Shown here in pieces: positions 21,500-32,172 of a stretch of 64,000 nucleotides of DNA. The translations under genes and the position numbers were made by a program. Every line of letters begins with the position of its first letter. The stretch's first letter is position 1. The DNA is from Podarcis raffonei. Taxonomy: Eukaryota; Chordata; Lepidosauria; Squamata; Lacertidae. The stretch is from contig NC_070614.1 in assembly GCF_027172205.1 (NCBI RefSeq), positions 46,564,001 through 46,628,000 of the forward strand, written 5' to 3'. Under the pieces are notes generated by a model that searched no databases, had not been told where the DNA came from, and was given only the letters and a program-made list of their open reading frames with translations.

Positions 21500-21975
21500 T
21501 TGATGAACTTTGGCTGACAAGGACCCTCTTACCTATGGGACCACCTCTCCTGGTATGTCCCACAGAGGACCTTTCAGTCTTCAAATAAAAAACATCTTGG
21601 AGATCCTGGGCCACAGGGAGGTTAGGCTGGCCTCGACCAGATCCAGGCTTTTTCGGCCTTGGCCCATATCTGGTGGAATGCTCTGTCACAAGAGACTTGA
21701 CATCCTTCTGCAGGGCCTGCAAGACAGCTGTACCACCAGGATGTTGGCCAAGGCACAGTCTAACTCCCTCTCTCGTTCTGTAATCCTCATACAACTCTAA
21801 CCCAATGGTTGCCATTAATTTGATTCTGAATTCATGTTAGAATGTATTTTAATTAATTGACTGTGTGATTTCATATACACTGTACTATTTTTAGTGGTTG
21901 TTAGCCGCTCTGAGCCCGACTTTGGCCGGGGAGAGTGGGATACAAATAAAAATTTATTATTATTATTTATATATA
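21500..21975 (+). mobile_element. L2-type LINE 3' fragment (unit I)
   Basis: It encodes the degraded C-terminus of an L2/CR1-clade polyprotein (WWNALSQET-like text and CRACKTELYRQAFGQGT in better copies). A 3'UTR with 'cgctctgagcc.g.ctttgg' and an AATAAAAATTTATTATT tail follow. The fragment is shared by all four units and was present before they duplicated. Confidence 0.75.
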
Positions 21976-22110
21976 AAAACACACACCTGGTTTGAGGCCT
22001 TGTAGGCCAAATCTGCATCCAGGGCTGGAAATCTAGAGCAAGCCAACCTGGAACATATGTGGCCATTCATGGTAGGAAGCATTCACCACAACACTTTAAC
22101 ACTTTGCTCC

Positions 22111-22272
22111 GATGGAAGCTGCATCTCTATGTACATGAAACCAGAGCAGTACAGCCTTTCAGTAAGGCTGTGGCCATTCTCAACAATGTGGTTTGTCCTC
22201 TTATGACCACTTCTGTGTACAGCTTTGTGGAACAAGCAGGTGAAATATGCTTTGAAATATGCTTTTGACTGA
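22111..22272 (+). pseudogene. B-type OR tail relic (unit I)
   Basis: Only the last 50 or so codons remain: GSCISMYM, then in another frame KAVAILNNVVCPLMTTSVYS, then in a third frame NKQVKYALKYAFD and a TGA stop. It derives from a B-type OR (compare GSCISMYIIP and VVAILNNVVCPLMTPFVYS). It lies about 0.9 kb downstream of the intact B OR, so an additional B-type gene once stood in the ancestral unit. Confidence 0.85.
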
Positions 22273-23529
22273 AAACATGTTTTTAAGTTCATGGAGTTTG
22301 AAACAACGAGAGGAAGGGGAAACGTGAATTGACTAAAATAGGCTCATGAAACAGTTTGTGGTATATCCGAAGCCCAAATAAACCAATTTCTTTTCAAATA
22401 ATCATTGGTTTCCAAAAGTCATTGAACTTGGCATATCATGTGTCCCTCTTGAATTTCAAGCAACAGAAAACCCTGTTCTACATTACTGGATACTGGTAAT
22501 CACTTTTACTCCCAGTATGGTTGTTTTAAGAAAACTTAAGCTTTTTTGAGGAAATTGTGTTTTTATTTCTTTCACACATACCAATCACTGTATCTTTTTC
22601 TAGGAAGAACTCTTTACTGTAGAAGATTAAATAACCCTTTAAGTGCCACTAGGGGGCAGCAAATATAATGAAATGCTATGCAGTTTTGTCAGCACAACAA
22701 CCTTCTGAGGCAGGAAGCCTGTGCCCCTGTTCATTTATTCTGCCAGGGTGGTTACAAGTCACTGGTCACACCTATACCATACATTTAATGCACTCTTATA
22801 CCACTTTAAAAACCATGGCTTTCCCCAAAGATTTCTGGGACCTGCAGTTTACTAAGGGTGCTGGGAATTGCAGCTCAGCAAAGGTTTGACTAGCAACCCT
22901 CATGCGACCTCCGTTCTTGTGAAAACTGGGCCTTCTGGTTGGAACACCCTATTGTGAAAATGGACCCCTTTTTAATCACTGCAGACCATCACTGAAACAG
23001 GCAAAGGACAGGGGTGGTGCCTATAGACAGAGCAAGGGTAGCTAACCTGTGGTCCTACCAAAGTTAACAACCACTGATGTACAGAGATCCAAAGATACAT
23101 TTTTGCCATCTTCTAAAAGGGTCCTTGGGCAACATTTATAACCATCCTTTCTAGTTGTTTTCTTGCTTTGCCCAACATGCTGACATGTCCAGTGTGTATG
23201 TTTTTATATATATAAATAACAATTGGGGACTTCCTGCACATGACCAATTGTCTCCTGTCCTTAGTTATGGATGCAACATATTCCACTGTGGGGGGCGGGG
23301 AGGGCTGAGTGGTAGAGCATCTGATTTGCACACAGAAAGTCCTGGGTTCAATTGCTACCAACTTCAGATAGGCCTGGGAAAGAGTGGAATAATCATCAGC
23401 TCCTAACCTGGAGATTGAATTTGGGACCCTCTGAATCTGGCAGTGGCTGCTGGGAGCTGTGGTCCAAACATGTGGAGAGCATGGGTTGGAGAAGGCTAAT
23501 CTATACAAATTAAGGCAACTTTGTTCCAC

Positions 23530-23692
23530 TTAAGATGAACATCCTCCTCCCAAGGGATCTTTAAATAAAGCTTGTCTCACTAGTATTCTATGGAGAGGAT
23601 GATGGAAGACACCCAGCCATGATAAGATTTAAGTGACATAGGAAATCTATATTATAGATCTGGTGCTGATAGCTGCATCATACCAAGGTGAG
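23530..23692 (+). promoter_or_regulatory. Conserved upstream block (unit II)
   Basis: Counterpart of 17200-17372, with 'ctttaaataaag' near 23560 and donor AAG|GTGAGG near 23688. Confidence 0.4.
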
Positions 23693-24213
23693 GCATATTA
23701 TAGCATATTATGCTGCTTTGCTTTATAAATGTATTCAGAGTTTTCTTATTTTCATTATGGGCAGACATGTCAATTATTCCTTTTTTTGAGACAGAGAGAT
23801 ATTTAGGGTATTATCAGTGCCAAGCTATATGATTAAATAGTTAACTGGTACAAAATTTTGGCAAATCAGCAGGTCTTCGTGAAAAAAATTCTCCTAATGT
23901 GCACATTTCTTCCTAATCTACATGTTTTTTTAAAGCAATTTATCATAATATAATGAACTTTGACATGTTATTGTCACCAATGTGTGCATTTTTATGGACT
24001 TTTTATCCCAGTATATGCACATATGCACCCACTACTTGGCTGGAGAACAGCATTCCAAAATTTCGAGAACTGAAATTTTTGAAAAACAACCCCCCCCTCC
24101 CATTGATGTGTTATTACTGTTATTAGGAAGTTTTGAAAGCCTTCAACAACACACATTTAACAACAATGTTCAGTAATGTGAAAAATGTTGACGCTTTCCT
24201 TAACAACTTTGCT

Positions 24214-24708
24214 CCCACGCTTTTGCTGACTCGGTTGTCCTTCTTTGGCGATGACGTCATAGACCATTTTTTCTGCAACTATGCTCCAATGATAAAACTT
24301 CATTGAGATTAGGTGCAGCTCCTTCCGGCTCTGGAGGGCATTCTGTCTGGACTGGTGTTAGTCATCTCCTTGTCTGTCACGGGTGTCTCATGTCTACATC
24401 ATTGCCACCATCTTGCATATGTAGTCCATAAAAGGTCAGCGAAAGACATTGCCAACCTGTGCTTCTCACAGCAGAGCCACATCCATCTTTTATGGGAGTG
24501 CAATATTCATGTACTCCTTGCCCAGCCAGGGATGATATTGGGATGTCCAGAAGGGAATTGCAGTCCTTACTGGAGCGTTTACACCATTTTTGAACCCTTT
24601 TATTTATAGTCTGAGGAATGAGAAGGTCTATGAAGCCTTCAAAGACTATCTGAAGAGGAGGAAATCTGAACACGTGTGGTCTTTTTTTACAAAGTGGCTG
24701 GCAAATTA
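24214..24708 (+). pseudogene. A-type OR pseudogene, 5'-truncated (unit II)
   Basis: Same truncation and same shared early TGA as the unit I copy, but here the context is 'cttcattgagatt', a form shared with unit IV; units I and III share 'cttccttgaaatc'. Readable text includes VIDHFFCNYAPMIKLH and FLNPFIYSLRNEKV. Confidence 0.9.
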
Positions 24709-25763
24709 GGGAGGCTATAGGGTGGTGAATGAGTGGCAGCAATGTTTGTAGTAGGTTGAAGGCCCTTTCCTTTGGTACAAAGATATAGATCCCATCTTCC
24801 AACTGGAAATATCAAGGCAACCTACAACCTGTTATATGCCTACAGAAAAGCTGTATGTAGGACCTGAGTGCAGCGGCACCCAGAAAGCAGAGTGGTGGCT
24901 AAAAATTTCTTCTCTCCCCTTTCATCTTATTTCTTTTACAACCCCCCCCCCAAAAAAAAAACATTTTATGGCAGAAATCCCTAGCAATTTGGAATGGAAT
25001 GGTAAACCTGCCATCCACCCAACATGCCTTTACCTACCCTAAAAAGTCACTCATAAACCCTGCCTTTTCTGGGGGACAACTGATCTCATGAACAGGTATG
25101 TGTCCAGCCCTGTATAAATATCAGGAAAACACACATTTAACTGCATAATAAGGGATTTATCAGTGTGTGAGAGCATATCTATATATCTGTGTTTATCTGT
25201 TTGGCAGGACTATTATTTTTAAAGGATCAAATAGATGTAGAAACAGAATTAAGGCATGTGAAGGAGATGTGAGCCAAAATCCTATTTCGATTACATTTAG
25301 TACATCTATAATACTCCCCCCTCCCTCTCCCCAAAAAACACCCTCAGATTAAAGGGGAAAGACTTGAGGGGTGAATGCCAGCTATGCTCTTTTGAAGGAA
25401 GACAGCTGAAGGCAGCCCTGTATCAGGAAATGTTTAATGTCTGATGTTTTACAATTTTTATATATGCTGTAAGTGGCCCAGAGTGGCTGGGGAAACCCAG
25501 CCAGATGGGTGGGGCATAATTTTTTTTTTGTTATTATTATTGTTACTATTACTATTTATAGCAGAATTTGACCACTTTTGCCATTATAGTCATAGTATTT
25601 CCTCCCTTCTACCTGTGTTCCTTTAGGCACTGTGGCTGGACTCCAATTACACACTTTTTGAAATCTTTGAGCTCTCTCACAACCATTTTGGGCAGGAAGG
25701 CTTCTATGTACTCTGACTTCAAGCCACAAACGCCGTACATGGTAATTTTCTGATCTGAGCTCC

Positions 25764-26039
25764 GTGATGGTTAGCAAAGCTGTTGTAGCAATTTCCTGCC
25801 ACAATCCCATTGGCTCATATTGTGATTTTGGTAATCCAACCATTGTCACAGTGAAGTCAGACTCTCTTTCCGGGCAGAGGCAGTCACAATACAATGGACA
25901 TGGTGAGATGAGGTATTACGGAGCATGTGGCAAAGGGCATGATGTCATCTTCCCTCCAGGTACAGAAACTGCCTATACTGTGGCAGCTGACTCTTACATC
26001 AACACTGGTGAAACAGTGAAGCCCTCTGCCAAACTTTAG
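25764..26039 (+). other. Open 91-codon frame in the unidentified conserved segment (unit II)
   Basis: Unit II keeps an open frame: MMVSKAVVAISCHNPIGSYC near the start, GEMRYYGACGKGHDVIFPPG in the middle and ADSYINTGETVKPSAKL at the end, before TAG. The same C-terminal text and stop codon occur in units I and IV, each with one internal stop. I do not recognise the family. It may be an exon relic or retrocopy of a gene caught in the duplication. No upstream signal specific to it is seen, and expression is doubtful. Confidence 0.35.
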
Positions 26040-26464
26040 CTGAAGGAAAATATGGCAGGGCTTGTGGTATCCACAACTCTATCCTCAACATTGCACTGAT
26101 ACCATTCAGCTTCTGTTCCATAAGGTAACTGCCTCACTCAGCCTAAGTTAGGACCGATCATGGTGATGTGCAAATTCACTGTCTTCCTCACACACTATCT
26201 TACAAGCACAGTTATTAAGTCTTCATTAAGTGGAAGTACTAACCATTTGTGTGAATGTTAATTACCAATAAATATTGGTGGTCCCAATTAATTTCTTTTC
26301 AGATATGTTGTCAGACAAGGACTTTGCAAGTGATCAGTTCAGTGTTTGCATGTGTGCTTGACTCTTTGCATGTGTGCTTTGGATAAAAATGACACTTGTA
26401 AATGGACATTTTCCCTCTACCTTTGCAGGTATGGCAGGTTGAATCCAGTTGTGTGAATTTCCAC

Positions 26465-26630
26465 AGATTATTTAGCTCCAGATTATTTATTTAGATTATT
26501 TAGAGCATGAGACTCTTAATCTTAGGGTCTTGGGTTCAAGTCCCACACTGGGCAAAAAGATTTTTGCATTGCAGGTGTTTTGACTAGATGACCCTTGTGG
26601 TCCCTTTCAACTCTGTGATTCTATGAATCC
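26465..26630 (+). mobile_element. tRNA-Lys-headed SINE with CR1-like tail (unit II)
   Basis: A head 'gagcatgagactcttaatct' with B box 'gggttcaagtccc' matches tRNA-Lys-CUU. It is followed by 'ttttgactagatgaccc' and 'gattctatgaatcc', which match the 3' end of CR1 LINEs. A CR1-dependent SINE is the natural reading. The best-preserved head is in unit IV (55864-56020); unit III has a truncated copy at about 49390-49495. Confidence 0.7.
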
Positions 26631-26786
26631 GATTCTGAGTCAATGTAGGAAACAGGAGGCTGAACTATATGATTCTGTGGTCTGATCCAGGCAGGCTTGG
26701 CTTAACTTCATAATGATAATGATAATAATGCTACTTATCTATACTCATCTTTTGCCAGCAGATAACTCAAGGCAAGTCAAGACTTT

Positions 26787-27749
26787 ATGGAGAACCAAAC
26801 AAAGATCAATGAATTTCTACTGCTGGGATTCACTGAGAATGGCAAACTAGAGATATTTCTCTTTGTCCTTTTCTTAATCATGTACCTGATGGCTGTAACG
26901 GGAAACATGATCATTATCACCATCACTCTCATGGATTTCCGCCTCAGGACACCCATGTATTTCTTCCTCCGGAATTATGCCATCTTGGAGATTGGATACA
27001 CCACTGCTGCCATCCCAAAGGCGTTGTTCAACCTTGCATCTGGCAGGAAAACAATCTCGTATGCTGGATGTATAAGTCAATACTTTTTCTATTTCTTCCT
27101 GGGCACCACAGATTTCTTCCTGCTGACTGTGATGTCCTTTGACCGATATATGGCCATCTGCAACCCCCTAAGATACACCACCATCATGAATGAGAAGTTC
27201 TGCACACTTTTGGTGCTGTTCTCTTGGATTGGGTCGCTTGCTGTGATTTTGGCTCAAACTCTGCTATATGTTCAATTTCCTGTTTGTGGCTCCAACATCA
27301 TTGACCATTTCTTCTGCGACAGCAAAGCATTACTCCATCTTCTCTGTGGTGACACACATTTCTTGGAGCTCTCCGACTTTATTATTTCGGTGTTTACAGT
27401 ACTGGGGACTTTCACTATCACCGTTGTGTCCTATGTGAATATAATCTCAACTGTTCTCCACATCCCAAGTGCTGCAGGGAGGCAGAAGGCCTTTTCCACC
27501 TGTGCTTCCCACGTCACCATTGTCACTGTTGCCTATGGAAGCTGCATCTCTATGTACATCATACCTGAGCGGGATGGTGGGCAAAACTTCAACAAAGTTG
27601 TGGCCATTCTTAACAATGTGGTTTGTCCTCTAATGACCCCCTTTGTATACAGCCTGAGGAACAGGCAGGTCCAAGATTCTTTGAAAAATGCTTTTGCCTG
27701 CAAGCATGGATTTAATAAAATGCAGAGAAACGCAAGCAGTTTGAAATGA
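26787..27749 (+). CDS. Olfactory receptor, class II, subgroup B (OR6C-like), unit II
   Basis: 320 residues, intact. It differs from the unit I protein mainly by MENQTK (sequon kept), ENGKLEIFLF, SQYFFYF in TM3, MSFDRYMAIC (Val to Met after DRY), SKALLHLL, and KHGFNKMQRNASSLK at the C-terminus. TM7 again has TPFVY. An acceptor 'tttgccag' ends at 26758, 28 bases before the ATG, with no upstream ATG in the leader. AATAAA at 27821. A TAATGA-type microsatellite before the acceptor is shorter than in units I and IV. Confidence 0.95.
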   Translation: MENQTKINEFLLLGFTENGKLEIFLFVLFLIMYLMAVTGNMIIITITLMDFRLRTPMYFFLRNYAILEIGYTTAAIPKALFNLASGRKTISYAGCISQYFFYFFLGTTDFFLLTVMSFDRYMAICNPLRYTTIMNEKFCTLLVLFSWIGSLAVILAQTLLYVQFPVCGSNIIDHFFCDSKALLHLLCGDTHFLELSDFIISVFTVLGTFTITVVSYVNIISTVLHIPSAAGRQKAFSTCASHVTIVTVAYGSCISMYIIPERDGGQNFNKVVAILNNVVCPLMTPFVYSLRNRQVQDSLKNAFACKHGFNKMQRNASSLK

Positions 27750-28029
27750 TAGAAGGAAGGGGGAGTTATGAACTGGTTAAAATAGACCCATGATACTTCT
27801 TATGGAGTTTCAGAAGCCCTAATAAATAGTTTTCTCATTAAAACAAAAGCCTTCATTGGTGTGGAAAACCTCTGAATTATAACCAGATTCTTATTTCATA
27901 GTCAGAAAATTATAGAATCATAGTTTTAGGCAGTGTTATTTTTCTATAAAAAGAGATGCCAGAACTCACCATGAACCTCTCCCTTGCTCTCTTATATTGG
28001 CAATGGTGCCCACCTGAGAGGTGCCAGAG

Positions 28030-28510
28030 TTTTGATGAACTTTGGCTGACAAGGACCCTCATACCTACGGGACCACCTCTCCTGGTATGTCCCACAGAGG
28101 ACCTTTCAGTCATCAAATAAAAACATCTTGGAGATCCCTGACCACAGGGAGGTTAGGCTGGCATCAACCAGAGCCAGGGCTTTTTCGGCCGTGGCCCATA
28201 TCTGGTGGAATGCTCTGTCACAAGAGACTTGACATCTTTCTGCAGGGCCTGCAAGACGGAGCTGTACCGCCAGGCCTTTGGCCAAGGCACAGTCTAACTC
28301 CCTCTCTCCTTCTGTAATCTGCATAGAACTCTAACCCAATGGTTGCCATTAATTTGATTCTGAACTCATTTAAGAATGTATTTTAATTAATTGACTGTGA
28401 TTTTATGTACACTGTACTATTTTTACTTGTTGTTAGCTGCTCTGAGCCCAGCTTTGGCCGGGGTGGGGTGGGGGTGGGATACAAATAAAAATTTATTCAT
28501 ATTATTTATA
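28030..28510 (+). mobile_element. L2-type LINE 3' fragment (unit II)
   Basis: Homologue of 21500-21975; the tail region contains an extra G-rich stretch near 28460. Confidence 0.7.
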
Positions 28511-28637
28511 TATAGTAAAACCTGGTTTGAGGCCTTTTAGGCCAAATCTGCATCCAGGGCTGGAAATCTAGAGCAAGCCAACCTGGAACATATGTGGCCA
28601 TTCATGGTAGGAAACATTCACCACAACACTTTGCTCC

Positions 28638-28763
28638 GATGGAAGCTGCATCTCTATGTACATGAAACCAGAGCAGTACAGCCATTCAATAAGGCTGTGG
28701 CCATTCTCAACAATGTGGTTTGTCCTCTTATTACCACTTCTGTGTACAGCTTTGTGGAACAAG
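28638..28763 (+). pseudogene. B-type OR tail relic, left half (unit II)
   Basis: Same relic as 22111-22272 up to 'tttgtggaacaag', where the L2 element at 28764 begins. The remaining part, from 'caggtgaaatatgc', resumes at 35138. Confidence 0.85.
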
Positions 28764-28930
28764 TAATAATAATAATAATAATAATTTATTATTTGTACCC
28801 CGCCCATCTGGCTGGGTTTCCCCAGCCACTCTGGGCGGCTTCCATAGAAACCAAAAATACACTAAAATATCACAGATTAAAAACTTCCCTGAACAGGGCT
28901 GCCTTAAGATGTCTTCTGAATGTCAGGTAG

Positions 28931-29995
28931 TTATTTATCGCTTTGACATCTGATGGGAGGGCGTTCCACAGGGCAGGCGCCACTACCGAGAAGGCCCTCG
29001 GCGCTGGACCTCAGCGTCCGGGCAGAATGATGGGGGTGGAGACGCTCCTTCAGGTATACTGGGCCGAGGCCGTTTAGGGCTTTAAAGGTCAACACCAGCA
29101 CTTTGAATTGTGCTCGGAAAAGTACTGGGAGCCAATGTAGGTCTTTCAAGACCAGTGTTATGTGGTCTCGGCGGCCGCCCCCAGTCACCAGTCTAGCTGC
29201 CACATTCTGGATTAGTTGTAGTTTCCGAGTCACCTTCAAAGGTAGCCCCACGTAGAGCGCATTGCAGTAGTCCAAGTGGGAGATAACCAGAGCATGCACC
29301 ACTCTGGCGAGACAGTCCGTGGGCAGGTAGGGTCTCAGCCTGCGTACCAGGTGGAGTTGGTAGACAGCTGCCCTGGACACAGAATTGACCTGCACTTCCA
29401 TGGACAGCTGTGAGTCCAAAATGACTCCCAGGCTGCGCACCTGGTCCTTCAGGGGCACAGTTACCCTATTCAGGACCAGGGAGTCCTCCACACCAGCCCG
29501 CCCCCTGTCCCCCAAAAACAGTACTTCTGTCTTGTCAGGATTCAACCTCAATCCATTAGCCGCCATCCATCCTCCAACCGCCTCCAGGCACTCACACAGG
29601 ACCTTCACCGCCTTCACTGGTTCTGATTTGAAAGAGAGGTAGAGCTGGGTATCATCTGCATATTGATGGACACCCAGTCCAAACCCCCTGATGATCTCTC
29701 CCAGCGGCTTCATATAGATGTTAAAAAGCATGGGGGAGAGGACGGAACCCTGAGGCACCCCACAAGTGAGGGCCCAGGGGTCTGAACACTCATCCCCCCA
29801 CACTTTCTGAACACGGCCCAGGAGGAAGGAGCGAAACCACTGTATAACAGTGCCCCCAGCTCCCAGCCCCTCTAGACGGTCCAGAAGGATGTTATGGTCG
29901 ATTGTATCAAAGGCCGCTGAGAGATCCAGCAGAACTAGGAAACAACTCTCACCTTTGTCCCTAGCTCGCCGGAGATCATCAACCAGCGCGACCAA
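28931..29995 (-). pseudogene. L2 reverse transcriptase, C-terminal part
   Basis: This frame holds the RT core from VALVDDLRRA through LDLSAAFDTIDH, the GVPQGSVLSPMLFNIYM block, catalytic YADD, SHLDYCNALYVGLP and the thumb region. The last residues (EGLLGSGACPVE...) are out of register: the family motif FSVVAPALWNALPSD lies in another frame there. Relative to the copy at 44.3-44.66 kb, about 46 bases are missing, which explains the shift. The upstream junction is the nested insert at about 30001. Confidence 0.88.
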
Positions 29996-30000
29996 GGCAG

Positions 30001-32172
30001 TTTCTTTTTCTTTTTTTAAAAAGATATTTATTGAAATTTTACAGACAAAAAAGAATTACAGAATAAGAAAAGAAAAAGAAAAAGAAAAAAGATACACAAA
30101 TGCAAAGAAAAATACAAAATACATGAAGAATTAAAAAACAATTAAAAACAGATCAATCTTTTCGTATCTTATATTTCAATTACTTGTTTCCTGACCTCCT
30201 CACACCTCCCTTTTTTGTATTCCAATTCACATAGTTAATTCAGCAAATCCTTTCCCTCTTTGTTTTTATCTTAATTCTATATCTTAACATATTATAACTT
30301 TATATTTTAATCTAATTATCAGTCCATTTTTACATATTCTTTTTAACCTTATTGCTAAATATTGTCATCTTGTCTTATAGCAAACCTTAAAACTTAAAAC
30401 TCAAATCTTCTTTTTACCAACTTCTCATAACCATATCATTAACCTAATTCTTTAAACATTCTTACTAGAACCAAGTAGTTCCGTTTCAACATTTTTCTAA
30501 CATTCATCAATTATTTTAAAACAGTTCTAATGATACAAAAAAAAAAGTAAAACAAATCCAATCTTCATCCAGCGTCCCTTCCTCCTGGTCCCGGATTTTG
30601 TCAGTCCTTTTTGTCCCATTAATCTAGCGCATTAACCTGGTATCCTTATATCCGAGGCCCTCAAGTCTCTTCCATGTCCCTTCCGCGACTCTTCTTCATA
30701 TTTTCCTTTCACTCGTGGGAACTCCATCTTAGTAATGTTTTTGACCCTTTTCAGCAGATCAGCCCCATTTCCATAGTCCAGACTAAACTCCATGTAATAT
30801 TTAAACACCTGTTTCAGATTCCCTCCAAAATTAAGAGCCCCCACAACTCCCAACATCTGACGGCCCATTACCAGACTCAGAAAGTCCAAACATCCCTGCA
30901 TGGGAGGGTCAATCCAACCCCCCATTTCCAAACCAAACCAAACTTTATCTTTCCAAATCTGGTTTTTTCCAAATTCATTTATCAAATCCAAAGGCTCATA
31001 TTCCTGCAGGGCCGCAACTCCCTCCATTTCTGGCACCCAGGATTCAGCAGCATCCTCTTCTCTCATCTGTGCTGTCATAGCACACTCCTGTTTTAGTTCC
31101 TGGGTAGGCTCGATGTAGTTTCCTACTGCCTGTTCAAAATTTCTGGCCGCATTAGTCATCAGATCCGTCTTCTGGCTTAACTGATCCAATAGGGCATTTA
31201 TTTTACAGAAAGCACCCAACAGAGCTTCTGAAAACATTGTCCTACAAGGTCACAAGTCCTTTCCCACGATTGTAATCTGTAGCAGCTGCAAGCTCCTGAA
31301 ATTGGTTACAGTTTCACAGTCTCCCTCTAGGGGGAAAACTTCTGTTTATTCTTTCTTTTAAGAACAATAGCAACAAAGTTTCTTTTTTAAGATATTCTGT
31401 CAATATTTGTTCCTTTGAAATGCGAAAGGAAACAATGGAATCACTATATTACTTTTCTTTTAGCTATCTGTCAAAAACATTTGTCTCTGGTCAATGAGCT
31501 TCAAACGTCGGTCCTGACACTCCGCTCCAGGATCAGGACGGTGGAAAGTTACTTTACTTTAAACTCACTTCTGCAGGTTTAAACAGTCCAAAAAGAGATC
31601 CCCCTTCTTCTCCTGCTACCGAAGGGGGGTTCCATGATTTTAAATGATGAAAGCCAATCCTTTAAAAGTAATTTTCTAAGCTCTAGTTTACATTTTCTTT
31701 GCTTTATTCTGACTACAAAGAAACGGAAGGCTGACTTCCTGTTTAGATCTTCCCGTTTCAGTACCAAATTGAAATAAATTTTGAGTCCAATTCCTCTCTA
31801 CTGGCCGATCCTTCTTTAAAGTCCAGTTGTTCAAGGTTTAAGTACTCACGGGTGATTCTTTAGATGCCAAATTGTCCCAGGAAAAAGGCAGTGCTCTCCG
31901 GCAATGGCTATGCGGCTTCACTCCACGGAAAAAGCAGTTGACTCACAGCACCACGCCACTCCCCCCTCTTCGCTTCGGAGCCCGTTAATGGGTTCCTTTC
32001 TGGGTTGGGGGGGCACTAAAGGTGCCCGCCGAGTCCCATGGTCACAGGCTTCATCCGCCTGTGATTTTTTAAAGGGTCCCCGCTTCGCCTTAGCGGTAAC
32101 GACCCGTTTCGCGCGGAGCTGGTCCCTCCAATTCAGAGGGAGTCCGCCATTGCCGCTGGCGCCACCCCGGAA
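30001..32172 (-). mobile_element. Nested half-L1-like element (5'UTR, one ORF, 3'UTR, no RT)
   Basis: It interrupts the L2 RT between FRPHHG and ETALVALVDD. On the minus strand it starts 'cttccggggtggcgcc', has a GC-rich 5' region of about 0.9 kb, one 201-codon ORF, and an AT-rich 3' region of about 0.6 kb. It ends 'caataaatatctttttaaaa' plus an A/G-rich tail. There is no endonuclease or RT frame. The layout resembles the HAL1 (half-L1) type of non-autonomous L1. No clear target duplication is visible. L1 membership is inferred from layout and tail. Confidence 0.6.
30632..31237 (-). CDS. Single ORF of the half-L1-like element, unknown protein
   Basis: 201 residues. The N-terminal 60 residues (CKINALLDQLSQKTDLMTNA region) are predicted helical and could form a short coiled coil. 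An acidic middle (REEDAAESWVPEME) is followed by an aromatic and glycine-rich stretch with FKYYMEFSLDYGNGADLLKR, then a basic C-terminus. I see no RRM or zinc knuckle as in mammalian L1 ORF1p. It may be a divergent ORF1-like chaperone or something else. The frame is intact, suggesting a young insert. Confidence 0.5.
   Translation of the reverse strand: MFSEALLGAFCKINALLDQLSQKTDLMTNAARNFEQAVGNYIEPTQELKQECAMTAQMREEDAAESWVPEMEGVAALQEYEPLDLINEFGKNQIWKDKVWFGLEMGGWIDPPMQGCLDFLSLVMGRQMLGVVGALNFGGNLKQVFKYYMEFSLDYGNGADLLKRVKNITKMEFPRVKGKYEEESRKGHGRDLRASDIRIPG

Larger units (their letters stand above)
16703..22950 (+). repeat. OR duplication unit I
   Basis: First of four homologous units of about 6 kb. 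Order: tRNA-like SINE (about 16970-17060), conserved block with splice donor (17200-17370), A-type OR pseudogene, an L2 3'-tail scrap ('cccagccagatgggtggggc', about 19485-19560), an unidentified conserved segment, the B-type OR, an L2 3' fragment (21500-21975), an OR tail relic and a hAT-like stretch (about 22770-22945). Its left edge is cut by the Penelope element. It joins unit II head-to-tail at 'attgtgaaaatggaccc' near 22951. Its diagnostic differences group it with unit III. Confidence 0.85.

Noticed and set aside
30674-31096. 140-codon + strand frame
   Set aside because: Antisense shadow of the half-L1-like ORF, which has the protein-like composition and the correct element orientation.
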